In this document: positions 31,054-62,970 of the stretch, piece after piece
Position numbering within the stretch: position 1 is the first letter of the stretch
How the letters are laid out: the number at the start of each line of letters is the position of its first letter
From: Cristatella mucedo
Lineage: Eukaryota > Bryozoa > Phylactolaemata > Cristatellidae
Assembly: GCA_009760855.2 (NCBI GenBank)
Contig: WPIO01000028.1
Span: 494,001-558,000 of the forward strand
Direction of reading: 5' to 3'
DNA: 64,000 nt
Program-made: the position numbers and the translations under genes
Notes under the pieces: generated by a model
Databases searched by the model: none
Seen by the model: only the letters and a program-made list of their open reading frames with translations
Told to the model about the DNA's origin: nothing

Positions 31054-33197
31054 ACTTCAGCAATGGCTACAATGTTGCTCAGCAACGGACGCTCGTACCC
31101 AGTGTGCGCTGCATACGCTCGCTCCAGCCATTCGTGGCTCACTCGTGACGTTGCTGGTGACTCGGCATGCTAGTGCCGACAGCTGCAACTTGTGCGAAAA
31201 AGCCGACCTTGGCACATGGCTGAGCGAGGAGCTGCTGTAATCCTCAACTTTGGCTGCAATTTCCTGTGCAAGGAGTTAGCTGCTTCGAGGCACGTGCCAC
31301 GGCGCGGCTAGTGCTGTGCAGCATCGAGGCCGTGGCTGCAGGACTCCTTGTGCAGTGTGCTTGATTAAGCAGGGGGGAGGTGTTTAGTGACGCTTTGCAA
31401 TGTCAGCAGTTTCGATATTTTATTTATATATGTCAATCTGTCAAACAACATCAGGTGTCTGGAAGTAAGTCGAATGTTTGCTTTTGGCTGAGTTTGGACA
31501 CAGGATCGATACTAACGAACTTGTGATGATGCTGTGAAAAGCCACCTTATACGAAAAGCACTTTGCATCTGTAATTAGCAGCATTGGCCGTACCACGACC
31601 TTATTGTGCGTATGCCCCCCACCACCCCAAGCATGCGGTGTAGGCAGAGAAATCTTGATAAAACGCACAGATTTGCTGTCATTTAGTGGCCACGTAACTT
31701 TCGATATTGTTTTACATCGATCAGGCTTGAAAACCTACAAAGCCTGTGGCAGATTGGTAAAGCACATCAACAGGCTTAGTGGTTTGCTTGATGCCACTCA
31801 AAACCGACTGTGCGAAGGTACGGTTAAACCTGAGCACCTGCTTGCTGTTGCAATCGCATGCCAAGCAGTAGCCAGTGGTAAGCTCGCTGTGGTAGTAGGC
31901 ACCCACGCTGCCTCTGCCAGCATTAAGAATAGATGAGCAAAGGCTCACAAGGCAGCTGAGGAATGCCACAGGTGCTTAAAACGAAAGCAACTGTTGCTGG
32001 TTGCAAGAAGTCTTTATGACTTTGTGGAGTTGTACATTCCTTGCTGCTTATGCCGCGAAAGTATATAAAGCGGCCACTGTTCCTTAAAAACTTGGCTTTT
32101 TATAACCAGAATAGTATTAAATTTGAAATTTACCCATTTCAACTTAGACGGGAGAATTTGAGCCTTTTGCTCGAATTCACATTTAGTCACAAAAATGAGT
32201 CAAAATTAAGATGCTTAAAGAAAAAGCTTAATGACGCTTCTTCTGGTCAGCGACTTCTTGCACGATCTCATTCAAAAGCTGGGCATTGGACCCTTAGACT
32301 TAGCAAGGGGTGGGTAGGGGGGAGACAGATGTCCCCGGGCGCCAAGGCCAAAGGGGCGCCAAAAGCAAAATAGAACGAGAATATTTTTAAAAACTTTCAC
32401 GTGAGAATACCAATCTTGATTTCAAGCAAGTTCTTTTTTCTTTCGAGATATTAAAAATTATTTTTCAATATTGCATGTTATAAAATGATTTCGCGTACGT
32501 CACGTCTTACAAGGTCGTCTCTAAAGTAGCAAGCCCTCGCCACGCCTTTTCGGGAGAATAGCAGGATTGGCATGCGTCGGCGCCGAAGGAATACTTAACG
32601 CAAGCGGGAGGATATCGTGTGAACGGCGGCAAAGACGGGCGCTCCAGGCCGGAAGTTTGCGCGATCAATCGAGGACGACGAGTCTCGAGCGCAGGATTCT
32701 CGCCTGGCGCCGAGCACTCGCTTGCGTGCGTCAAATGTAGCGGCTCTCGGGGCATCGCTTCGAGCCGCCCGAATTTTTTGCTGCCCCCCCCCCCTCCTCC
32801 TCCTCGCCCGCCCCGGTTCGCAAGCGCGGCTTTGGTCGAATGCGCACGCGCGCCACGCTTGCAGCGGACGCCGCGCACGGGCAAGCGTGAGCAATTATAA
32901 TTCAATTCGCGTGAAGAGAACCAATAAAAGCGACAACGGTGCGCGCGCGCATACAAGCCCGCCCGCGCCATCCTCGTTCGGCCGGCGGCAGCCTGGCTTC
33001 CCGAGCGCGAGAAGGCGACCTCGGGGCCGCGCGCAGCTGCGCGCGGTCGGCGACGCGGGCGAACCGAAGTGCGTGCGACTGTGAACAGCTGGAGCAGCTG
33101 CTTTCCTGCAGCCCGAGCGATTTCGGGCGACTCGCTACCGCTCGGCCGAGCCCTGCGGCGGGTGCGGCCGGATGCAGAGCCTCGCCGCGCCTGACGG
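31054..33197. other. Intergenic, BROX 3' end to sushi-gene 3' end
   Basis: BROX and the sushi gene converge here, so the stretch must hold both 3' UTRs. I see no AATAAA in the few hundred bases after the BROX stop. Open frames near 31600-31940 show no recognisable domain and no start or splice support. From about 32600 the sequence becomes very CpG-rich, with runs of CGCG, which could be an unmethylated island. Confidence 0.45.
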
Positions 33198-43345
<10,148 letters not shown>

Positions 43346-45984
43346 GCTCTGCCTGTCCAGGCGAAGGTTCCCGCTTCCAACCTCCGGCGCTCCGCCCGGC
43401 TACCGCTAAGAATCGCTCTCGCGCCTCCTGCGGACGTTCCACGCGCCTCGCGCGCGCGCGCGGCAGAAGCCACCTATCGATCGCCCGCGGTCGACGTTTT
43501 AACGCTTTGTGTTGACAACGGCTGTCACGATCGCCGCTGCGCCGCCGATGCGCAGCCCTACGCGAGTTGGAGCGTCCCGCGGCCCGCCCGTCGACTTCGC
43601 GCGAGCTCGGCTCGCAGAAGCTCTTCGGCGTCTCGCAGGTTGCAGCGTCAGCCGCTGCCGGCGGCAAGCGCGAAGCCCGCCGAACCGTCGCCGCCGCGTA
43701 GCGCTACGTCCGGTCGGTCGGCACGGCAGCGCCGCTGCGGCTCTGGAGGCAGCGAACGAAGCGGCTAGCGGCGGCGGCGCGGACTGTAGGCCGACGAGAG
43801 CGGAGCTGACGCCGCCGAAGCGCCACTTTCGCTGTTCGGCGCTTCGGCGGCGAGTCCACAGGTCGGCCGCTCTGGCGGCGAAAGTCGGTCGCTGGAAATG
43901 CCGCGCGTCGCGCGACGGCGACAGACGCCCGCTCGAGGCGCGGTCGCCGAGTCAAGCGCGAGGGCGCAGCGTGCGCAGAGCGAAGCGCGTGCAGAGCTTA
44001 GCGGCAGCAGAGCTCACCGGACCGCTGAGCGCGGCGTGCATCCAGCTGGTCCGGCGGCGGCGGCCCGACGCGAAGGCGTTTCTAGCCGCTCTAACGGTGA
44101 AGGCGAAGACGACACATCCGGTCCTGCTGGCCCAGGCGGAATTGCGTCTCGCGCAGCCATTTCTACTCTGCTAGTCAGGCAGGCACCAATCTCTTCGTTT
44201 CGCGCCCAGGTTTTAGGGTTTCCACTGGCACAGCGAGCGCAGTAAAGATGGCGCACTGGCAAGGACGGGATTTTCTGCTACGCAACGTCCGATATGATGA
44301 CTGCAAGAGGAGCCGCGCTGCCGACGCCCTATCGCCGGAGGATCCGAAGCTGCGCTGCGTATCGGCGCATCGGGTGCAAGCCGCGTCCTGTCTCCCTAAT
44401 TAGTTCGACCTCGCACTTGCCGCCGAGGCGAATTCGCGTAGCCGGGCTTCTGCGTTGCCGAAACTTGCCGCCAACTCTTGCCAGAGTCCAACGGCTGAAA
44501 GTGCTTGAAATTCCCGGTACCTCTTCCGTCTCGGTATCTGCGCGTCTCGTTTATACGGGCTGGCGGCCAATGGTCTGCAGCTCGCTCTCGAACAGATCAA
44601 CGCCGCGCTGCCATCGCAGCGCGCGCCGCTCGCGCTCGCTTCTAAGCGACGCAGGAGTCGGACGCAGCTGAAAAATCTTCAATCGCTGTTATTCTGCGCC
44701 AACACTCGGCTTTTGCTTCTGTCGATTGCTTTCCATTACACCGATACGGAAAGCAGCTTTTTAATACAGCGGCTGTCGAGTAAAGTGAGTGGCTCGAAAA
44801 ATCGGAGAGAATGCGAGCCCGCACAGATCGCAACCGCCGAGCCACTCGGTCACGTGCACCGCCGCAATGCGCGCCCGACTGGCTGGCAGGCCAGGGAACC
44901 GTCGGCGAGTTTTAGCTGCCGCACGAGCAGCAGAAGCAGTCCATGTCCGGTGGCGCACGACGAGTCGCCGAGGTTTCGTTACGCTGCGCGACGCCGGCAC
45001 GCGCATGTGGAGAGACCGCTCGAGCCGCCAGCTCAAAACGGCTGCGCGCGCTCAGCTCCAAGTCCCCGGAGGTCCCACCGCTCGGCCGGACGCTTGAATG
45101 ATTCAGAGGCAGTGAGCGGTGCTGTGCGCAGCGACTTGGCGCCGGGCTGCGGCGGCTGCACGCTCCGCACCCTGGGCGAGCTCGCGTAAATTACCGCCGA
45201 ATAATTTCGATTGATCATTTTGTTTGCGAACGTGCATAGCGGTATGTATGTATGTATGCAAGCAAGCGCGTAGCAAGCAAGCGTGTAGCATGCTGGGAGG
45301 CTCCTAGTGACAGGATTGTGGGACTGAACACGTTATAATTACGGCAGTACCGCAGAACCGAGCATTCGCTTCGGGGCAGCAGTGGACCGGATAGCTATTC
45401 GCTATTCAGGACAGTAGTAGCGGTCGGACCGAGTGCGAATGGTAGTTGACGATTACAAGTAACAAATAAGTTACAACAAGTAAGTTGGCGCTCCGAAAGC
45501 AAGCACGCGACGGTACGCAAGCGACCAAATGCAGACGCCCGAGGGAGGCTTCAGCACTCGCGTATTCTGCCAACGCTCGCCGAGTTACACCGCCCAGCAG
45601 CCGCTCTCCCCCTCCGTCCTGCTTCCCACTGCCTGCTTCTGCCCAAGCAGTGACTCACCCACGAAAAACCATCTCCCAATAAACCGGTATTGCCAATGAA
45701 CGAGCAGCCACTAACATACTAGTCATAGCACGGCAATAACAATCGCAGTTTACTTGGCCTAGTTCAACTCATAGTTTCACAGACAGTTGCGACATGTTAC
45801 ATACAGATGCCTGTTTACTGTTAGTTTTATATTTTAACTTTCTGACCTAAAACGTATGCTTGCATTTTTAGTTTTGTCAGTACAACTATTCTGTGCGCTA
45901 TTCGCAAGTATTCGGTCGGATAGTTGGTCAATTATTCGCATTCGACCAAATTATGAAAATTAATTATTCGGTACAGCCCTTGCT

Positions 45985-46260
45985 TTAATAATAATAGTAG
46001 TAATAATGCACTTTATAAAGTGCCCGCAGATAACTCAGTCTCTTATAGTCGCTTTAAATTTGCTGCAAGTGAAAAACGATCGAATGGTGAGCGGTATCAT
46101 ACTTGATAAATAACATGTATAAGATGGTTACAGGTTACATGCACAGTGTCAGCACGCATAAGCACATCAATGACGAAACTAAGAGACCCATTAAATACTG
46201 TCATAAATAGGAACGTTTTAAATTTTTTTTTTAAATAGAATTTACTGATTTGATCACTTA
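45985..46260 (-). mobile_element. LINE 3'-end fragment
   Basis: An (AAT/AGT)n tail is followed by GTGCCCGCAGATAACTCAGT and a diverged 3' UTR including TGCACAGTGTCAGCACGCAT, as in the other copies. Confidence 0.6.
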
Positions 46261-46689
46261 GTTGCTGGTTTGCAAAGTTGCATGTTGTAATATGCATGCG
46301 CACCTAGACTCAGAGCTAACCACCCATACGTCTGTGCGTAAATTAGTGCAAGCTGCACGCAGCACGTTGCACGGAGAGTTAATCACCCGTATTATCCATA
46401 ACTCGTTAAATGGAGATACTGCGAGAGGCGGGCGAAGACGTTATCTCAGGCTACGGTATGTCGCGATTAAGTCCGCGAGCTTTTTCGGCACCGGGATCAT
46501 TCCAGCTGCGCTAATCGCCGAAAGTGCGACAGAGTGCACCATCGCCGCTGAATCTCGAGCAGAGGTCAGAAAACGCCTGCCTTTCGGTCAGATACGTCTT
46601 GGCCAGTGCTCCAGTCTGGCCTAACGTCCGAAAGTTATTTATTCGTGGATCTGGCGTAGTCAAATTGTCAGGGTCTTACTCTCCTTCTT

Positions 46690-46960
46690 TCTCCTTTATT
46701 CTGCTAGTTGTAGCTCAAGCTGCGGCCCGTGTTTATTTTTAAAAGTGATGTCAGGCGCTTTTATAAAACAAAAGCACAAGACCGGGAGGGACGATAAATG
46801 TCCACCCCTATAATTGCCGTGCGAGTCTGTGCGTCTTTTACGACTGTCTGTTTGTTCGTCTGGCCACGCCCCGAGTGGGCGTGGTTTATCTCCATGCCCA
46901 GTGAGCCTTCTTGACATTCTGAAATGGCCTAGTAGTCCGAAAAGTTTTCCGACCCCTGAT
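46690..46960 (-). mobile_element. Possible hAT DNA transposon end
   Basis: Read on the minus strand from about 46957, the sequence begins CAGGGGTCGGAAAACTTTTC, close to the widespread hAT terminus CAGGGGTCGGCAAACTTTTT. The other inverted repeat and the 8-bp target duplication were not identified, and no transposase frame is present. Confidence 0.4.
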
Positions 46961-47309
46961 CTAGGGCATAGCCTACGAGAGCCAGCAGCCGGTGGCCGGA
47001 GAGCCATCTATTATGGCTCAGATTAAAAGGACCACTTCAAATAGTGACAGACAAGCAGCAGACAAAACGAGTGAGAGTTGTCGCCTGGAGTCAGAATGGA
47101 AGGCATCTGGCGGAGCTTGCTCCACACTCTGTTTTGAAGACGGACCAGCAGGTTAGACGCGCGACAACTGACCAGCGTAAACTGTCCAGCGAGCACTGCG
47201 ATCGGCTTTCGGAAATCTGAGCTTAGGAATTACCTTGCGATTGCCGCTAGCTGTCGCCGGCTTCGCAGGCGCTGCTCACTGTCTACTCTATTAGAACGCC
47301 AAGATTATT

Positions 47310-48260
47310 ATTAATAATAACATAATAGATATTTTATAGCACCCCAGGGAACTCTATTTCTTTCTTGGCATTTCACATTTGCTATTAAGGGAGCACGATC
47401 TAATCGTTAGTGGTGGCATGGTCAATGACAACAAGCCTAACATGGTTAGAGGTATCATGCACACGATCAGCATGCACATTTGGTTAGTGGCAGCATGCAC
47501 AGTGTCAGCTTGAATAAGCAAACAAAAGAAAAAGCGCATGGACACACTAAATGCTGTGATAAAGAGAGACGTTTTTAGCTTCTTTTTAAATGTCGTCCAG
47601 TCAGGAGATGTCGTATAGCCAGCCGGAAGTGAGCTCCAGGCTTTGGGAGCATACGAACCAAAGGCACGGTCTCCAAAGGATTTGAGGTTCATGCGAGGTA
47701 TAGGTAAGCGATTAGAATCCGAAAAGCAGGTGGTACGATGCCTAGCCTGGTGGGGGAGTAGATCTGATAGGTAGGCTGGAGCCACAGACTGAAGGGATAG
47801 AAAAGTGAGTGAGAGAACCTTAAAGTCAATGCGTTGCTTGACTGGGAGCCAGGGCAGCTCAGCTAGAAGTGGTGTGACGTGGCAGCTGTGAAACTCGCGA
47901 CAGACAAGTCTGGCTGCAGAGTATCTCACCAGCTGTAAGGGCCTGATTGCCCAGGCCGGAAGACCAGAAAACAGTGATTTACAGAACTCGAGATTGGATG
48001 TTGCAAACGCCCGGACCATTGTGGTATCCCTATCTCAACAAGCCCGACTTTTAGCAATGTTATGTAGCCGAAAGTGGGCAGAATTCACTGTAGAGCTGAT
48101 GTAGTCGTCCATTGAAACGTCACTTTGGAATATGACAGCTAGACTTCGTGCAGATTTAAAATGAGATATGATGGCAGGGCCAATTTTGAGGGTTAGCCTT
48201 TTAATTTCTGAATCACACTTTGTTTGCCCATTACTAATAAGTTGGTTGATTGAATGGTGA
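47310..48260 (-). mobile_element. LINE copy, C-terminal RT region plus 3' UTR
   Basis: Minus-strand frames carry FCKSLFSGLPAWAIRPLQLV, then the HITPLLAELPWLP-type block and a KAWSSLP block, ending in the 3' terminus near 47340-47390. An AAT-type tail lies on its left. A frameshift near 48035 separates this from an upstream piece. It is directly followed by a second copy in the same orientation. Confidence 0.75.
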
Positions 48261-50190
48261 GTAATACAATGCTTGATAAACAAACAAAATGAATAACATG
48301 GTTAGGGGTGACATGCACAGGGTCAGCATGCAAATGTGGTTAGTGGCAGCGTGCACAGTGTCAGCAGGCATAAGCACGTGAAGGACGAATCACAGGGACC
48401 CACTAAATGCTGACCGAAATAAGTGTTTTTAAGTTCTTTTTAAATGTGGTCAGGTCAGGGAATCTTGTGACGCAGGTCGGGAGGGAGTTCCAGGCTTTGG
48501 GAGCATACGAACTAAATGCATGGTCTCCAAAGGATTTGAGGTTTGTACGAGGTATTTGTAGACTGTCGGATTCCGAAAAGCGGGTGGTACGATGCTTGGC
48601 CTGATGAGGGACTAGATCTGAGAGATAGGCTGGAGCCAAAGAATGAAGTGACCTAAAAGTGAGCGACAAAACCTTGAAGTCAATCCGTTGCTTGAATGGT
48701 AGCCAGTGCAGGTCGGCGAGAAGTGGTGTAATGTGGCAACTGCGACGACACTCACGACAGACAAGCCTAGCTGAGGAGTTTTGCACCAGCTGCAATCGCC
48801 TGATCGCACATGCTGGTAGGCCAGTAAGCAGTGAGTTGCAGAAGTCGAGACGGGATGTCACGAATGCACGGACAAACTTGGACGTGGTATCCTTATCTAA
48901 ACAAGCCCGAATTTGAGCAATGTTATGAAGCTGAAAATAGGCAGATTTGACAGTGGAGCTGATATGGTCGTCTAACGAGAGGTCGCTTTGGAACATGACA
49001 CCTAGATTTCGAGCTGATTCAACAGGAGATATGCTGGCAGAGCCAATTTTGAGCGTCAGCCTTTCCAATTTGTGAATCACACTGGGTTTGCCCATAACTA
49101 GTAAGTTAGTTTTATCATCGTTTAGTTTTAGAAAATTTGCTGCCATCCATGTGCGGATGGATGTCATCAATGCATGCAGCAAGTGAGTTGAGAGAATTTG
49201 AGGTGCTCGAAGGCTGGGAGGGATCAAAGCAAAGGTACAACTGAGTGTCATCTGCATAGAAGCGAAAGCCTAGATTGTTCTTGGCAATCACATCAGCAAG
49301 AGGGAGAGTATAAACCGTGAAAAGAGGCTGAGGTCACCAGTGACCTGCTTGAATGTAGTAGATATTGAGGTACTGCAAAGAATTGAGGAACATAATTCCA
49401 GGAGGATGCTGCCATCGTAGGGATGGACTCCCTGATCTTGTCCATCTTCTGTACGAAGAAGCTAGAGAAGCAATCAGCCAGATTATCACGATGATCAGGT
49501 AAGGGGCTAACCTGGAAGCGATGAAGGAGATAGTTGATCGTAGACATCAGCATTTTTTGATTGTGCATAAGTGATTCAACAATATTTTTATATAAGCTAG
49601 ACTTGGCTTTTGCCAGGATTGATTCGTACGATCTATTGCAGTCCTATTATGCCTTTCGATGGACACTCAGTCCTGATTTATTGTATGCTTTCAAGCTTTC
49701 GCTTAGTAGATGTAGCTAGTTAAACGTCTGCGGTAAACCACAGGCCGTCTGGCCGAGAGCACACACTGGGCTTAGTCAGAGGTACAAACTCACCGAGCAT
49801 GTCAGCTAGTGTCGTATTGTAGCTATCTACTAATGACAGGTCAGAAGAGGGATTGGGTAGCAGAGGCAAGGCAGATATTCTTGCACGGATGGCATCGATG
49901 TCAAGCGTATTGATAAGGTTTTTCGATTCACATGGGCATTTAGATGCGGAGGAGGGCACACATTGTAGACTGAATGAGATCTGCACGCGGTCGGATACGC
50001 AGAATTCGGTAGTAATTGGGGATGATAGCGTGCAGCTGGAGGATACAAGCTGGTTGAGTGTGTGGCCCAAGATGAGGATTGCAGCACTGGGTGAGATAAG
50101 TCCTGGAGAGAACACAGCCACGTCTACAAACCGTGGGAACCACGTCTACAAACCGTGGGAACCACGTCGGGGTGTATAATCGAGGTTAGG
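48260..50190 (-). mobile_element. LINE copy with endonuclease and RT C-terminus but central deletion
   Basis: From 50121 down, a frame resembles the C-terminal part of an AP-endonuclease domain (LGHTLNQLVSSS and a DRVQISFSL block). A linker follows (FFVQKMDKIRES, about 49470). From about 49315 the sequence is already at TVYTLPLADVI, close to the Tyr-Ala-Asp-Asp motif. A 284-codon frame (49257-48403) then covers the RT C-terminus. The RT fingers and most of the palm are missing. A 22-bp unit is duplicated at about 50123-50166. Confidence 0.7.
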
Positions 50191-50964
50191 ATGAGTGTAG
50201 TGGAGCCGGTCTGTAACTCCACAAAGCCGCAGGGACTATGTGGTTGTTATGCTGCAGTGCTTTCTGTTCCGAACTCGCGGCCGAAACGGCTTTCGGTAGG
50301 CATTCTGTGAACACCAGATTCGATCTCACACAGCAAATAAAAATTGAGAAGAATAGCTACTCCAGGAGACAGTCGACGAAGTGAGTGGCATGGAAGTAGC
50401 ATCGCAGGACGCCCGGAAAAAATGTGGCACAGTATTGCTACTGCCGATCCACCTATCACCAGCAGACAGCCAGGTCTGGCGTTCGGTTTTATTTTTAAGA
50501 GTGGCTTAGTACATACCTAGATTCCGAGATTACCGATGTTAGTAGGATAGCAAACTCAAGACGTATAATTAAATTTACATCGATTAGTTGGGCAACTAAA
50601 CATGTGCAGATTTAATCAAGGTCAGCAATACTGTGACTGCATATTAAAATTATAACAGTTGTGACTGTGGCTCCAACGACAGCAGCAGTCACACAGTGCT
50701 AACTGCAGCCTGCGTGCTATTGTCATACTGAACACAGAAATAGAAACTTGGCTATGTCCTTTCAACATTTGGAGTCATCTGGCACTAGGACCTAAAGCAC
50801 TAGCTGCATTTTTGCTGACACGTAAAGACCTCCTAATCTAAGGAAAGAGTTAGTTTAGAAAAACTTTGCATGGCACTCGTAACTATCTGCGTGACCCCCT
50901 GCTCAGGAGGATACAGAAATCGCTGCGATCGGATTCTTATTCTTGATGTCTTTTCTCCTGGGTG

Positions 50965-51115
50965 CTAGCTAGCCAAGGAGTAAGATGCTTGCACTTTTCG
51001 ACCGGGTCTTGGATTTGAGTTCTGCAGCAGGCAATCCTTTCTTGCCCACAGCAAGAAGTAGAGATAGCTACCAAGGGTCTTCTACCGATGTATACATTAT
51101 GCTGTTTGGTCAGCT
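50965..51115 (+). mobile_element. SINE family B, diverged
   Basis: GGGTCTTGGATTTGAGTTCT replaces the box B region, followed by GCAGGCAATCCTTTCTTGCC and a diverged tail ending TTTGGTCAGCTAAAAT. Confidence 0.5.
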
Positions 51116-51599
51116 AAAATATACTTTACTACTTTCCAGTCGGCTCACCACACTCCACGTCTCTCTAGAAATACAGGAACTCACAACCATGGCAATCTAC
51201 GGATCTTGAAAAGTTCCCTGTTTTTTCTACGCTGGCCTACTGAGGGTCTCTTTTAGCAGGGCAGCCGAAAATGTTATGAGCCTCTACAGTTAGGGAATCA
51301 ATATGATGCTATATTGGTGTTACAATCCAAGAACGCTTCGACGGCTGGTAGAACAGTACATACTAGCCAAGATTCCTGCCCTAAGCAACAGCACTCATCA
51401 CGGCTCGGCTCTTTCACACACTGTTGAACCGCTGCAGCAGCATCAGCCCCCTTGTGCCATACGATCCTCTCAGGGTAATAAATAGGCTGTCCCTACCTTT
51501 CACTGAATACTCGAGGTGACATACAATTTTGCTCTGCAGTTTCTAGGCTGAAGATATTACTTTTTCAATTATTGATGCCACATAAATGCCAGCATGATG

Positions 51600-51800
51600 C
51601 CGCAAAGTCGCTTAGAGCGGCAATACTTATGCATGCTGACTGTGCACGCTGCCACGAAACATATTTGCATGGTGACCTCGTGCATGCCACCTCTTAACCC
51701 TGTTATGCTTATTGACAATGTGCATGCTACCACTAACCATATACATGATCATGCTTCCTTTACAGCACCTGTAAAGTGCCGATAATATAGTATCTGTCTA
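51600..51800 (+). mobile_element. LINE 3' UTR fragment
   Basis: The segment has repeated CATGCTGAC/CACTAACCATAT units like those in the 3' UTRs at 14700-14830 and 54930-55010, then a diverged terminus. No coding sequence remains. Confidence 0.5.
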
Positions 51801-52323
51801 TAGTATAATATCTACACAGCACACATCTCACGGAGGTTTGCAAAGTACTTGCAAATCCTCAAGTATAGAGCGTAATCTGCCTTTGTCCCGTGTAATCGGT
51901 GAGGGTGATAGGGGCAGAATGTGCCTAGCTTCAAAAGTTCAAACCCTGTCAGCCCAGCTTTGCTAGGAAGCAAGATAGTCGACCTTGCAGCATTATTAGC
52001 AAATTTGAACGACATCAAAAACTTTGAACTACAAACTACTCTTCCCTAGGTTTACAACAAGCGCACAGTCCCACGACCGTTTCGGAGACTGCTTAAGCTA
52101 CAGAACTGACAGAACTTCAGACTTGAGGTCGACTCTCAGTGCTGACAGGAATCCAACTAACATGAGCCAACAAGCAGCAGTCGCATTGTCGAGGCAGAGT
52201 ACAATGTGCAAACCGGAAAGCGATGAGGTTTGGGATATATAAACCCGTAGCACGTTTGCATCAAAAAGTGGTACATCCAAGGTTCGATAACTTCCAAGGC
52301 TCGGAAGCCGTAGGGATGCAAGT

Positions 52324-52360
52324 TTTATTGACTGACAGCAATTTGTGGTGTACGTTTATT
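52324..52360 (-). terminator. Candidate poly(A) signals for MAN2A
   Basis: Two AATAAA hexamers lie on the minus strand, at 52360-52355 and 52329-52324, about 470-500 nt past the MAN2A stop. The position is plausible for a 3' UTR end, but such hexamers are common in AT-rich DNA. Confidence 0.3.
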
Positions 52361-52825
52361 AAGGGACAACAAAAATGTGATACTTATAACCAGCCAAATA
52401 AATTCTAAAACCAGAGCTGAAAATTGTGGCTACACCGCTAGGACGCCACGTGCCCTCGTGCAGCTAGCTGACATCAATCGAAAAGGGCAGCACTTTCCAA
52501 TATGTGCATTGAGTCTGTAGCACGTACCTACATGCCTACATTGCTGCACAGACGAGAAGCTTGTCCGGCCAGCTTGACGGGTGCTTAATAATGACTGCAC
52601 ACCCAAAATCACGCAACAGATGACGCTGATTCTAGGAAAAGTTATAGGCCAAAAAGAAATTGGCCACAAATAATGCTGCCCCCACAGCCTGAAGGAGGTG
52701 CAACATCTAATCGGTGTCCAAAATATCAGGACAATAACATTGACTGAGTCAGCACAGCTGCATCAGCAGCGACAGCAGCATCAGGCGGCAGCAGCAACAG
52801 CAGCATCAGAAGGGTGGCAAACCAA

Positions 52826-62776
<9,951 letters not shown>

Positions 62777-62825
62777 CTGCAAAAAATACAACTGCAGGTC
62801 GTGGATTCACAAGGTCAAGACTGCA

Positions 62826-62923
62826 CGTGCACACACGCACACACCTTTGCATGCACACACTTGTCGCACATACACACACCTTCGTGTGCACACACCTGTC
62901 GCACGCACACACACACACCCACA

Positions 62924-62968
<45 letters not shown>
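62826..62968. repeat. (CA)n microsatellite, compound
   Basis: Imperfect CA repeat with two similar CACCTTxGxxTGCACACAC-like segments, then a pure CA run. It starts about 50 bp upstream (minus-strand sense) of the first visible MAN2A exon. Confidence 0.9.

Positions 62969-62970
<2 letters not shown>

Larger units (their letters stand above)
45200..52825. other. Intergenic, repeat-filled; no recognised gene
   Basis: This interval lies between the sushi-gene promoter and the MAN2A stop codon. It contains LINE 3' ends and internally deleted LINE copies (45985-46260, 47310-50190, 51600-51800), a hAT-like terminus (about 46920-46957), a family-2 LINE tail near 50230-50340 and a SINE (50965-51115). 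No exon with matched splice sites was found. Confidence 0.5.

Noticed and set aside
32507-32971. 154-codon minus-strand open frame
   Set aside because: It is rich in Arg/Gly/Ala as expected for random GC-rich DNA and has no domain or splice support. It is probably CpG-island sequence.
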